Shown piece by piece: positions 41,339-49,593 of a DNA stretch of 64,000 nt. The translations under genes were made by a program, and so were the position numbers. Origin of the DNA: Trebonia sp964581815 (GTDB taxonomy: Bacteria > Actinomycetota > Actinomycetes > Streptosporangiales > Streptosporangiaceae); NCBI GenBank assembly GCA_964581815.1, contig CAZORE010000002.1, forward strand, positions 62,001 through 126,000. The letters are read 5' to 3'. The notes below the pieces were generated by a model that was not told the DNA's origin, made no database searches, and saw only the letters and a program-made list of their open reading frames with translations. How positions within the stretch are numbered: position 1 is the stretch's first letter; every line of letters begins with the position of its first letter.

Positions 41339-42934
41339 ATGGCGCTGAACATGGCCGACCTGTTCGAGCATGCCGTGGATGCCTTCCCGGAGCGTGTCGC
41401 GCTGATCTGCCGCGACCGCCAGGTCACCTACACCGGGCTCGAGGACGAGGCCAACCGCCTCGCGCACCACCTGGCCGCCCACGGCGTCGGTCCCGGCGGT
41501 CACGTCGGCCTGTACGCCCGCAACTCCGTTGAGACCGTCGTCACGATGCTCGCCACGATCAAGCTCCGGGCCGTGGTGATCAACATCAACTACCGGTACC
41601 TGGCCCAAGAGCTGGCGTACCACCTGGAAGACGCGGGCGTGGACGTCCTCGTCCACGACCAGGACCTGGCGCCGGTCGTCGACGCCGTCGCGCCCGCCGG
41701 GACGGCGCCCGCGGGGATGACGCGCGTCGTGATCGGCGGGAACTACGCCGAGGCGGTCGCGGCGCAGTCCGGTGCCCGCGACTTCGGCCCGCGCAGCCCC
41801 GATGACGTCTACATCATCTACACCGGGGGCACCACCGGGCAGCCGAAGGGCGTCATGTGGCGCCATGAGGACATCTGGCGCACGCTCGGCGGCGGCATCG
41901 ACTTCATCACCGGCGAGCCGCTTGAGGACGAGTGGGCGCAGTCCAGCGCGGGCGCCGGGGGCAACGGCATGGTCCGCATGGCGCCGGCCCCGCTCATCCA
42001 CGGTGCCGCCATGGTGGCCACGCTGGCGTGCCTGTTCGGCGGGGACACGGCCGTGATCTTGCCGAAGTTCGATGCGCACGCGGTCTGGGAAGCGGTGCAG
42101 CGGCACCAGGTCAACGTGCTCTCCGTCATCGGCGACGCGATGGCCAGGCCGCTGATGGAGGCGCTGGCCGCCGGCGGCTACGACACGTCCTCACTGGTAT
42201 CGCTCAACTCCACGGCCGCGCTGTTCTCGCCCCCCGTCAAGGAGGCGGTCGTGGCGGCGCTGCCCAACGTGTTCCTCACCGAGGCGATCGGCTCGACCGA
42301 GACCGGCTTCGCGGGCATCGCGTTCGTCAGCGCGGACGACCAGCAGCGCGGCGGTCCCACGGTCACGGCGGGCCCGGACGTCATCGTGATCGACGAGGCG
42401 GGCGGTGTGTGCGGCCCAGGGCAGACCGGCAAGCTGGCCCGCGGCGGGCACGTGCCGCTCGGCTACTACAACGACCCGGTGAAGACCGCGCAGATGTTCG
42501 CCGAGGTCGACGGCAAGCGCTACGCGGTGCCCGGCGACTGGGCCCGGGTCGAGGAAGACGGCACGATCACCCTGCTCGGCCGGGGCAACACCTGCGTGAA
42601 CACGGGCGGCGAGAAGGTCTACCCCGAAGAGGTCGAGGGCGCGCTGAAATCCCACCCCGACGTGTTCGACGCACTGGTTATCGGGGTGCCCGACGACCGG
42701 CTCGGCCAGCGGGTGGCCGCCCTGGTGCAGCTGCGGGCCGGGACCGCCGTCGACCAGGACGCCCTTCAAGCGCACGTGCACGGCCTGCTGGCCGGCTACA
42801 AGGTGCCGCGGACCGTCTGGTTGGTGGACTCGATCGGCCGCACCGTGTCAGGCAAGGCCGACTACCGCTGGGCGCACCGGTACGCCGGCGAGCATCCCCC
42901 CGCCACCCCGGCGCAACCCGAGAGGGCCACATGA
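41339..42934 (+). CDS. fadD19: Steroid-acid acyl-CoA ligase (FadD19-like)
   Basis: 531 residues closely resembling FadD19 throughout: ALNMADLFEHAVDAFPERVA, NRLAHHL, YTGGTTGQPKGVMWRHEDI, LIHGAA, STAALFSPPVKEA, IGSTETGF, NTGGEKVYPEEVEGALKSHP and the C-terminal GKADYRWAH with the catalytic lysine. It activates C26/C24 steroid acids to CoA esters. No ribosome site precedes ATG 41339, so the mRNA may be leaderless (an alternative ATG lies at 41351). It is coupled to the next gene by ATGA. Confidence 0.93.
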   Translation: MALNMADLFEHAVDAFPERVALICRDRQVTYTGLEDEANRLAHHLAAHGVGPGGHVGLYARNSVETVVTMLATIKLRAVVININYRYLAQELAYHLEDAGVDVLVHDQDLAPVVDAVAPAGTAPAGMTRVVIGGNYAEAVAAQSGARDFGPRSPDDVYIIYTGGTTGQPKGVMWRHEDIWRTLGGGIDFITGEPLEDEWAQSSAGAGGNGMVRMAPAPLIHGAAMVATLACLFGGDTAVILPKFDAHAVWEAVQRHQVNVLSVIGDAMARPLMEALAAGGYDTSSLVSLNSTAALFSPPVKEAVVAALPNVFLTEAIGSTETGFAGIAFVSADDQQRGGPTVTAGPDVIVIDEAGGVCGPGQTGKLARGGHVPLGYYNDPVKTAQMFAEVDGKRYAVPGDWARVEEDGTITLLGRGNTCVNTGGEKVYPEEVEGALKSHPDVFDALVIGVPDDRLGQRVAALVQLRAGTAVDQDALQAHVHGLLAGYKVPRTVWLVDSIGRTVSGKADYRWAHRYAGEHPPATPAQPERAT

Positions 42935-44079
42935 CGATCCGGACGCCGGCTTGCGACCTGCTCGGCATTGAGTACCCGATCTTCGGCTTCAGCCCGTCCG
43001 AGCAGGTCGCCGCGGCGGTCAGCCGGGCCGGCGGCCTTGGCGTGCTCGGCTGCGTCCGGTACAACGACCCGGCCGAGCTGGACGCGGCGCTTGACTGGAT
43101 GGACGCGAATACCGACGGGCGGCCGTACGGCGTGGACGTGGTCATGCCCGCCACGGTGCCCGCGGAAGGGGCGGCCGTGGACCTGGGAGCGATGATCCCG
43201 CAGCCGCACCGGGACTTCGTCGAGCGGACGCTGCTCGCGCTCGGGGTGCCGCCGCTGCCCGACGGCACGGCAGGCTCGGACGGCGTGCTCGGCTGGCTGC
43301 ACTCGGTCGCGCGCAAGCACGTCGAGGTGGCGCTCGCCCACCCCGCCCGGCTGATCGCGAACGCGCTCGGCTCGCCGCCGCCGGACGTCATCGCCGCCGC
43401 CCACGAGCGCGGCATGCTGGTCGCGGCGCTCGCCGGGGCCGTGAAGCACGCGCGAGCGCAGGTCGCGAGCGGCGTGGACATCGTGGTCGCCCAGGGCTAC
43501 GAGGCTGGCGGGCACACCGGCGAGATCGGCAGCATGGTGCTCGTCCCGGAGATCGTGGACGCGGTCGGCGACCGGGCCACGGTGCTCGCTGCGGGCGGCA
43601 TCGGCTGCGGCCGGCAGGTCGCCGCCGCGCTCACGCTGGGCGCCGCCGGGGCCTGGATGGGCTCGGCCTGGCTGCTGACCACGGAGTACGCGCAGATGAC
43701 CGCGGCCCCCGCGGTCCAGGAGGCGCTGCTGGCGGCCACGTCATCGGACACCGTCCGTTCGCGCATCTACAGCGGCAAGCCCGCCCGGCTGCTGAAGAAC
43801 CGGTGGACGGCCGCGTGGGAGCAGCCGGGCGCCCCGGAGCCGCTGCGCATGCCGTTGCAGAACCTGCTGGTCGCCGACGCGCACCAGCGGCTCATGCGCT
43901 CCGGGCAGCCCGACGTGGTGCCCATGCCCGCCGGGCAGGTCGTCGGCCGGATCAGCGAGGTCCGCCCGGTCGCCGAGGTGATGAAGTCGCTGATCACCGA
44001 GACCGACGAGGCCCTGCGCGCTGTCTACCCGGGGGGACGACCCCCTCAGACCCCCCCGCGGGCCGGCGGCCTGCGTTGA
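42931..44079 (+). CDS. Nitronate monooxygenase-family flavoprotein
   Basis: 382 residues, an FMN TIM-barrel of the 2-nitropropane dioxygenase/NMO family. LLGIEYPIFGFSPSEQVAAA starts the barrel, GYEAGGHTGEIGSM carries the family histidine and AAGGIGCGRQVAAALTLGA the phosphate-binding loop. In steroid degraders a protein of this family, IpdC, acts on ring C/D CoA thioesters, so a steroid role is plausible here, coupled to fadD19 by ATGA and to the LLM gene by TTGA. It could also be a true nitronate monooxygenase. No symbol is assigned. Confidence 0.85.
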   Translation: MTIRTPACDLLGIEYPIFGFSPSEQVAAAVSRAGGLGVLGCVRYNDPAELDAALDWMDANTDGRPYGVDVVMPATVPAEGAAVDLGAMIPQPHRDFVERTLLALGVPPLPDGTAGSDGVLGWLHSVARKHVEVALAHPARLIANALGSPPPDVIAAAHERGMLVAALAGAVKHARAQVASGVDIVVAQGYEAGGHTGEIGSMVLVPEIVDAVGDRATVLAAGGIGCGRQVAAALTLGAAGAWMGSAWLLTTEYAQMTAAPAVQEALLAATSSDTVRSRIYSGKPARLLKNRWTAAWEQPGAPEPLRMPLQNLLVADAHQRLMRSGQPDVVPMPAGQVVGRISEVRPVAEVMKSLITETDEALRAVYPGGRPPQTPPRAGGLR

Positions 44080-45101
44080 GGGTCGCCGTCACCGCCGGCT
44101 ACTGGGGCGCGGGGCCGCCGCCGGGTGCGGCAGACCTGTTCGACGCCGCCGAGCGCCTCGGCATCGACCAGGTCTGGACGGCCGAGGCCTACGGCAGCGA
44201 CGCGTGGACGCCGCTGGCCTGGTACGGCTCCCGGACCTCGCGCGTCCAGCTGGGCACGGCGGTCTCGCAGCTGTCGGCGCGCCCGCCGGCCACCCTGGCG
44301 ATGACGGCGATGACGATGGACCACCTGACCCAGGGCCGCGTCCTGCTGGGCATCGGCACGAGTAACCCGCAGGTGGTGGAGGGGTGGTACGGCCAGCCGT
44401 ACCCGCGCCCGCTTGAGCGCACCCGAGAGTACGTGGACATCCTGCGCAAGGTCATCGCGCGCGCGGAGCCGGCCAGCTACGACGGCAAGCACTACCAGCT
44501 TCCGCTGGCGGCCGGGACCGGCCTGGGCAAGCCGTTGCGCTCGATCCTGCACCCGTACCGCACCGAGATCCCTGTCTACCTCGGCGCTGAGGGGCCGAAG
44601 AACGTGGCCCTGGCCGCTGAGATCGCCGACGGCTGGCTGCCCATGTTCTTCTCCCCGGCGATGAACGACTTCTACGCCGCGGCGCTCACTGAGGGCTTCG
44701 GCCGCCCCGGCGCGCGTCACTCGGCCGCGACGTTCGACGTGGTCGGCGGCCCGCTCGGCATCGTCGTCGACGACGACGTCGAACGGGCCGCCGACCGGCT
44801 GCGGCCCTCGCTCGCGCTTTACATCGGCGGCATGGGCGCCCGCGGCATGAACTTCCACTACGAGGTCTTCGCCCGGATGGGCTACGAGAAGGAGGCCGCG
44901 GCCATCCAGGATCGCTACCTGGCCGGGGACAGGAAAGGCGCGGTCGCCGCGGTCCCGACGGCGCTGGTGGAGGACGTGGCGCTGGTCGGCCCCTGGGCCA
45001 AGATCGCCGACGAGGTCCCGCGCTGGCGGGAGACCGTGCTCACGACGTTCCTGGCCAGCTGCGACCTGCGCCTGCTCGAAAAGGTCGCGGAGCTCCTCTA
45101 A
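44076..45101 (+). CDS. LLM-class F420-dependent oxidoreductase (Rv3520c-like)
   Basis: 341 residues from TTG 44076, which overlaps the previous stop by 4 nt. Luciferase-like TIM barrel: AERLGIDQVWTAEAYGSDAW, RVLLGIGTSNPQVVEGWYG, LDRTREY-type helix, IPVYLGAEGPKNVALAAEIA, MGARGMNFHYEVF. This fits F420-dependent LLM enzymes; M. tuberculosis has one (Rv3520c) beside its ltp3/ltp4/DUF35 set. It would oxidise or reduce a steroid intermediate with cofactor F420. Last gene of the fadD19 operon, ended by a long hairpin. Confidence 0.88.
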   Translation: MRVAVTAGYWGAGPPPGAADLFDAAERLGIDQVWTAEAYGSDAWTPLAWYGSRTSRVQLGTAVSQLSARPPATLAMTAMTMDHLTQGRVLLGIGTSNPQVVEGWYGQPYPRPLERTREYVDILRKVIARAEPASYDGKHYQLPLAAGTGLGKPLRSILHPYRTEIPVYLGAEGPKNVALAAEIADGWLPMFFSPAMNDFYAAALTEGFGRPGARHSAATFDVVGGPLGIVVDDDVERAADRLRPSLALYIGGMGARGMNFHYEVFARMGYEKEAAAIQDRYLAGDRKGAVAAVPTALVEDVALVGPWAKIADEVPRWRETVLTTFLASCDLRLLEKVAELL

Positions 45102-45160
45102 CCCGCAGATCCGTCAGCCGGGGGCCCCGGGCTCACCTCCGCGCCCGTCACCAAAAGCCG

Positions 45161-45187
45161 CACTCGCCCCACTCGCCCCACTCGCCC
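45161..45187. repeat. Three 9-bp tandem repeats after the LLM gene
   Basis: CACTCGCCC repeated three times exactly in non-coding DNA between the LLM stop and the hairpin. Confidence 0.8.
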
Positions 45188-45228
45188 CGCGCCTGTCCCC
45201 CCACGCGCCACACCCGTTTCCGGTTCCG

Positions 45229-45277
45229 TCAGCGCCGAGAGTTAGCCACCGCATAGGTGTCTAACTCTCGGCGCTGA
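45229..45277. terminator. Long bidirectional terminator hairpin overlapping the fadE27 3' end
   Basis: A perfect 17-bp inverted repeat: 45229-45245 (TCAGCGCCGAGAGTTAG) pairs with 45261-45277, with a 15-nt loop that can form four more pairs (CACC/GGTG). The right arm encodes the last five codons and stop of fadE27 on the minus strand. It separates two convergent operons. Confidence 0.8.
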
Positions 45278-46436
45278 GCCCCATGCCTGCGGGTTCCGTG
45301 GTCGCGATGAGGTCACCGAGGCGGCGCAACTGCTCGGTGGCGCCGCCGAGGGTGAACTCGGCCCGCTTGGCCGCGGTGAAGTACCGGTGCAGCACGTACG
45401 ACGCGTCGATACCCGTCCCGCCGTGCACGTGGACGGCGGTGTGCGCGACCCGGTGGCCCGCGTCCGCGGCCCAGAACTTGGCGGTGGCGACCGCGGCGGC
45501 CGTCTCGGCGTCGTCCTGCGGGCGGGTGGCGAGCAGCCAGGCGGCCTGCCACATCGTGAGCCAGACCGCCTCGACGTCGATGTAGGCGTCGGCCAGGCGC
45601 TGGGCCACCGCCTGGAACGACCCGATGGGCCGCCCGAACTGCTCACGGTGGCGCGCGTATTCCGCGGTCAGCTCGAGCGCCCGCCCGACCACGCCCGCCT
45701 GCATCGCGCAGAGCCCGACGGTGCCCCGCGCGGCCAGCCAGCTCGCCACGTCCCCGCGTCGGCCCGGTGCGCCGAGCACCCGGCTGTCGTCCACGTGGAC
45801 ACCGTCGAGCACGAGGCGGCCGGCGTCCGCGCCCTCCGCGCCGTTCACGGTGTCCGTCAGCTCCTGCGGCGCGATGCCGACCCCGTGATCTGACGGCTCG
45901 ACGAGGAACACAAGCACCTCGCCGGCCGGCCCTGCGGTCACGGTCGCCGGGACGAGCACCAGTCCGGCGCGCGGCAGGGCGGGCACCGCCGTCTTCACGC
46001 CCGACAGCCGCCACCCGCCCGCGCTGCCGCCCGCGGGCTCGGCGCGCGTCGACGGCGACGCCGGATCGACGCCGTCCTCCTCCGCCAGCGCGGCGGTGAG
46101 GACCACCGAGCCGTCCCCCGCCGGAACGGCCCACCGGCGCTGCTGGTCCGCGGTGCCGAACGCGGCGATCGCGCCCGCGCCGAGCACCAGCGACGAAAGG
46201 TAAGGCACCGGCGACACGGCCCGGCCGGCCTCCGCGAGCACCGAGCACTGCTCGAGAAAGCCCAGGCCCGCACCGCCAAGCGGCTCGGGCAGCCCGGCGG
46301 CGAGCACGCCGGCCGCGGCGAGGTCGGCCCACTGCCGCTCCGCCCCGCCCCGCCCGCCCGCCCCGTCCTGCTCGGCGAGGATCTTCCTCGCGAGCCCCGC
46401 GATCTCGGTCTGCGACTCGGTAAGCGAGAAGTCCAT
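45261..46436 (-). CDS. fadE27: Acyl-CoA dehydrogenase, ChsE5/FadE27-like subunit
   Basis: 391 residues, very like FadE27: MDFSLTESQTEIAGLARKIL, LPEPLGGAGLGFLEQ, TAEYARHREQFGRPIGSFQA, AHTAVHVHGGTGID, FTLGGATEQLRRLGDLI. In the ChsE family this subunit helps bind FAD but lacks the catalytic base; it works only with the FadE26-type partner, forming a heterotetramer that desaturates sterol side-chain CoA esters. It follows fadE26 by 24 nt with GGAGGG before its ATG. The last codons form one arm of a terminator. Confidence 0.9.
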   Translation of the reverse strand: MDFSLTESQTEIAGLARKILAEQDGAGGRGGAERQWADLAAAGVLAAGLPEPLGGAGLGFLEQCSVLAEAGRAVSPVPYLSSLVLGAGAIAAFGTADQQRRWAVPAGDGSVVLTAALAEEDGVDPASPSTRAEPAGGSAGGWRLSGVKTAVPALPRAGLVLVPATVTAGPAGEVLVFLVEPSDHGVGIAPQELTDTVNGAEGADAGRLVLDGVHVDDSRVLGAPGRRGDVASWLAARGTVGLCAMQAGVVGRALELTAEYARHREQFGRPIGSFQAVAQRLADAYIDVEAVWLTMWQAAWLLATRPQDDAETAAAVATAKFWAADAGHRVAHTAVHVHGGTGIDASYVLHRYFTAAKRAEFTLGGATEQLRRLGDLIATTEPAGMGLSAES

Positions 46437-46460
46437 GACGGCCCTCCTGGAACTGAAAGG

Positions 46461-47669
46461 TCAACGGCGGGCGGCGGGCAGCCCGAGCCCGGCCGCCGCG
46501 ATGATGTCGCGCTGCACCTCGTTCGTCCCGCCGCCGAACGTCAAGATCAGCGCGGCGCGGTGCTGGCGCTCGATCCGCCCGGCCAGTGCTTCACCGGGAG
46601 AACCGGAACGCACTAGTGCCGCGGCGCCAAGCACCTCCATCAGCAGCCGGTACGCCTCCACGGCGAACTCCGTGCCGTATACCTTCGTGGCCGACGCCGC
46701 GGCCGGCCCGATTGCCGCGTGGCCGGCGGAACCGCCGCCTTCGGTGGCCGACGAGGCGATGCGCCAGTTCATGAGCTTGAGGAACTCCGCCTTGGCGTGC
46801 ACCCGGGCCAGGTTGAGCCGGACCCACTCGGCGTCGATGACCCGCCGCCCGTCGGCCAGCTTCGCGTCCCGCGCCCATTCCCGCACCGAAGCGAGCGCGG
46901 AGAGCACCGGCGCCGCCGAGGTGAGCGCCACCCGCTCGTGGTTGAGCTGGTTGGTGATCAGCGGCCAGCCCTGATTTTCCGCGCCGACGAGGGCGGAGGC
47001 CGGCACGCGCACCGCGCGGTAGTACGTGGCGCTGGTCACCACTCCCGCCATCGTCCGCACCGGCGTCCAGGAAAAGCCCACGGCCGACGTCGGCACGATG
47101 ATGATCGACAGGCCCTTGTGCCGGGGCGCGGCCGGATCGGTCCGGCAGGCGAGCCACACGTAGTCGGCGTAATGGATCAGGCTCGTCCACATCTTCTGGC
47201 CGTCGATCACGTACTCCTCCCCGTCGCGCGTCGCGGTCGTCCGCAGCGACGCCAGATCGGTGCCGGCCTCCGGCTCGGAGTAGCCGATGGAGAAGTGGAC
47301 CTTGCCCGCGGCGATCTTCGGCAGGTAGAACGACTTCTGCGCGGGCGTGCCGAACCGCATGATCGTCGGTCCCACGGTGTTGATGGTCAGGAACGGCACC
47401 GGCACCCGCGCGATCGCGGCCTCGTCGGTGAAGATGAGCTGGTCGAGCATGGTGCCGCCGCGCCCGCCGTACTCTTGCGGCCAGCCCAGGGCCAGCCAGC
47501 CGTCCGCGCCGAGCTGGCGCACCACCGCGCGGTAGGCGTCGCCCTTCCCGTAGTCGCCCTCGGCCGAGTCGGACAGCCCGGCGCGCACCTCGTCCGTCAT
47601 CAGCCGCCCGAAGTAGTCGCGCAGCTCCCGTCGCAGCCGCTCCTGCTCGGGGGTGAAGGCAATCCGCAT
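46461..47669 (-). CDS. fadE26: Acyl-CoA dehydrogenase, ChsE4/FadE26-like subunit
   Basis: 402 residues, near-collinear with FadE26: LRRELRDYFGRLMTDEVR, LGWPQEYGGRGGTMLDQLIF, FSIGYSEPEAGTDLASLRTT, NGQKMWTSLIHYADYVW, TNQLNHERVAL, LTFGGGTNEVQRDIIA. This is the catalytic half of the ChsE4-ChsE5 dehydrogenase that starts the first beta-oxidation round of the C8 side chain. ATG 47669 has GGAGAG upstream and a perfect KstR palindrome 19 nt upstream. First gene of a two-gene operon divergent from kstR2. Confidence 0.92.
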   Translation of the reverse strand: MRIAFTPEQERLRRELRDYFGRLMTDEVRAGLSDSAEGDYGKGDAYRAVVRQLGADGWLALGWPQEYGGRGGTMLDQLIFTDEAAIARVPVPFLTINTVGPTIMRFGTPAQKSFYLPKIAAGKVHFSIGYSEPEAGTDLASLRTTATRDGEEYVIDGQKMWTSLIHYADYVWLACRTDPAAPRHKGLSIIIVPTSAVGFSWTPVRTMAGVVTSATYYRAVRVPASALVGAENQGWPLITNQLNHERVALTSAAPVLSALASVREWARDAKLADGRRVIDAEWVRLNLARVHAKAEFLKLMNWRIASSATEGGGSAGHAAIGPAAASATKVYGTEFAVEAYRLLMEVLGAAALVRSGSPGEALAGRIERQHRAALILTFGGGTNEVQRDIIAAAGLGLPAARR

Positions 47670-47687
47670 CCGCTCTCCAAGTAAAGC

Positions 47688-47701
47688 TAGAACGTGTTCT
47701 A
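47688..47701. promoter_or_regulatory. KstR-type operator for fadE26-fadE27 (perfect palindrome)
   Basis: TAGAAC-GT-GTTCTA, a perfect palindrome and exact consensus, 19 nt before the fadE26 start. Confidence 0.85.
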
Positions 47702-47740
47702 TTACCTTACACCGGGCGGCGGCGGCTGGTTAGCGTGCCG

Positions 47741-47754
47741 AGCAAGCGCTTGAT
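47741..47754. promoter_or_regulatory. KstR2-type operator at kstR2 (exact consensus)
   Basis: AGCAAGCGCTTGAT fits ANCAAGNNCTTGNT. It lies 12 nt before the kstR2 GTG, so it suits autorepression. The same core recurs at 60382. Confidence 0.82.
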
Positions 47755-47765
47755 AGCCTCACGAG

Positions 47766-48353
47766 GTGAAGGAGTCCCAGGACCGCCGGGCCGGCATTCT
47801 CGCGTGCGCCGCGGAACTGTTCGCGCGCAGGGGCGTCGGCGTGACCACGGTCCGCGAGATCGCGGACGGCGCCGGCCTGCTTTCCGGGAGCCTGTACCAC
47901 CACTTCGACTCCAAGGACGCGATCGTCGCGGAGATCCTGACCCGCTACCTGGCCGCGATCCAGGACCGCTATGCCGCCGTCGTCGCTAGCGGGAAGGCCC
48001 CCGCCGACAGCCTGCACGACCTCGTGCTCGCCTCGCTGCAGGTGGCGAGCGAGCAGCCCGGCGCCACTACCATCTACCAGAACGAACGGCCCTACCTCCG
48101 CGAACGAGAGCGCTTCGCCGACGTGCTGGCCGGCGCGGCCGACATACAGCGCACCTGGCTGCTGGTTATCGAGAAGGGCGTCGCCGACGGCAGCTTCCGC
48201 GGCGACATCGCCCCGCGGGTGTTCTACCGCCTGATCCGCGACGCGGTCTGGCTGTCCGCCCGCTGGCACCACCCGGCCGGCGACTACCCGACCAGCCAGC
48301 TGGCGCAGGACATCACCGCCGTGTTCCTGGACGGCTTCTCCGCCCGCCGCTAG
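47766..48353 (+). CDS. kstR2: TetR-family repressor of HIP (ring C/D) degradation, KstR2-like
   Basis: 195 residues. The helix-turn-helix (AAELFARRGVGVTTVREIAD, GLLSGSLYHHFDSKDAIVAE) and ligand domain (TIYQNERPYL, YRLIRDAVWLSARWHHPAGD) match KstR2 closely in sequence and length. KstR2 represses genes for the last rings and releases DNA on binding HIP-CoA. GTG 47766 is preceded by an exact KstR2-type operator. It is divergent from fadE26-fadE27, which carries a KstR-type operator instead. No KstR (KstR1) gene is in the window. Confidence 0.9.
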   Translation: MKESQDRRAGILACAAELFARRGVGVTTVREIADGAGLLSGSLYHHFDSKDAIVAEILTRYLAAIQDRYAAVVASGKAPADSLHDLVLASLQVASEQPGATTIYQNERPYLRERERFADVLAGAADIQRTWLLVIEKGVADGSFRGDIAPRVFYRLIRDAVWLSARWHHPAGDYPTSQLAQDITAVFLDGFSARR

Positions 48354-48936
48354 CAGCGGTCCGAGCACCGCCGACGTGGTGACGTGCAGCCTGACCAGGC
48401 CGTTCGGCCAGCCCGGCGAAACCAGACCGTGATCCTAAGATCCGGTTAACGAAGGCTCCCGGCGCAGGTCACTAGATAGCGTTTCTTCGGCATTCCACTC
48501 ATGTCATGCAAAAGTGCGCGGAAGTTGGAGGAGACGGGAGTGAGCTCGCTTTTCGGCAGGATCCCCCAGCGATCGCGGCGGCGGGCGCGATCGACGAACG
48601 AAGCCCCGGCCGAGAGGCGGGCCTCCCTTTGCCTCCGTTGGGTGACCCGGCTGGGGCAGGTCGGCGGAGGTTGGGCGCGGACGGTCGCCGGATGCAGGAT
48701 AACCCGCGGCGCGCACGTTGTGCCAGCTTGACCGCCGCGCGGAAGCTGCCTGGGTAGTTCCTCACGCTGTTCGGCTGGGCCGCGATGCTGCCTTATCCGC
48801 TGATCGCTATCCCGGCCATCTACCGCCATGGATTCTGGCTCGGCACGAGCCATGCGCTGGCCGTGTGCCGCCTCCAAAGATTTTGCATAACCGCGAAATA
48901 TTGCATCCATCGGCAATTTTTTGTACGTTACTGCCT
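48354..48936. other. 583-bp intergenic region without a supported gene
   Basis: Open frames here do not look like proteins. A stretch at about 48767-48880 reads as a hydrophobic peptide (LFGWAAMLPYPLIAIPAIYR) and may be a remnant of a membrane-protein gene. The final 60 bases are AT-rich with two TTGCAT copies 18 bp apart start to start (about 48891 and 48909), probably the promoter of the downstream TetR gene. Confidence 0.5.
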
Positions 48937-49590
48937 GTGCCGGATGAACAGCTAGGGCTGCGGGAGCGCAAGCGGCTCGCGACCCGGGCGGCGCTTGGCC
49001 AGGCGGCTTGGCGGCTGACCATTGAACTCGGCTATGAGCGGGCCCGCGTCGAGGACATCGCAGCCGCCGCGGGCGTATCCGCCCGGACGTTCAACAACTA
49101 CTTCTCCAGCAAGGGGGAGGCGCTGCTGTCGGTCGGCGAGGACCGCGGAGCGCGGATGGTGGCCGCGTTGCGGGACCGGCCGGAAGGCGAGCCGCTGTGG
49201 GAGGCGCTGGCGCACGCCCTGTCAGGGCAGTTCGCCGGCACTGGCGAGGTGCCCCGGGCGTACGCCCGTTCGATCAGGTTCCCCCCGGAGCTCTCAGCGG
49301 CGCAGCGGAGGCTGCACGAGGCGATCGAAGTCGCGCTGACTGAGGCGATCGCCGACAGGACCGGCACCGATGCCGGCCGCGACCTGTATCCGCGCCTGGT
49401 GGCCGGCGTGGTTGTCAGCGCGACGCAGACCGCTTTCGACCACTGGCGCGTCAGCGAGTCCGACGAATCGTTCCCCGAGGTCCTTCGGGAGGTCCTGCGG
49501 TATGTCGCCGCGGGCCTGCCCGTCCCGTCCGTCCCGTCCGTCCCGCCGAGCGCTTCGCCTGGCCGCATCCCCCCGAAGCAAAGGAGATAG
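48937..49590 (+). CDS. TetR-family regulator next to a flavin monooxygenase
   Basis: 217 residues from GTG 48937; the open frame further upstream crosses the promoter region. The helix-turn-helix is clear (LGQAAWRLTIELGYERARVE, AAAAGVSARTFNNYFSSKGE), followed by a C-terminal TetR_C-like domain (VAGVVVSATQTAFDHWRVSE). It ends 3 nt before the monooxygenase gene, so they are one operon; this pair is commonly seen with TetR sensing the monooxygenase substrate. The tail has Val-Pro-Ser repeats. Confidence 0.88.
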   Translation: MPDEQLGLRERKRLATRAALGQAAWRLTIELGYERARVEDIAAAAGVSARTFNNYFSSKGEALLSVGEDRGARMVAALRDRPEGEPLWEALAHALSGQFAGTGEVPRAYARSIRFPPELSAAQRRLHEAIEVALTEAIADRTGTDAGRDLYPRLVAGVVVSATQTAFDHWRVSESDESFPEVLREVLRYVAAGLPVPSVPSVPPSASPGRIPPKQRR

Positions 49591-49593
49591 CCA

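Noticed and set aside
41275..41427. Longer echA19 reading frame
   Set aside because: It overlaps the divergent fadD19 gene and the KstR-type site; TTG 41274 has a good ribosome site.
45161..45187. Possible CRISPR or array from CACTCGCCC repeats
   Set aside because: Three 9-bp units with no spacers; simple tandem repeat. No CRISPR array or cas gene was seen anywhere in the window.
48446..48916. 156-codon minus-strand frame between kstR2 and the next TetR
   Set aside because: Low-complexity, no recognisable domain, no ribosome site; treated as non-coding.
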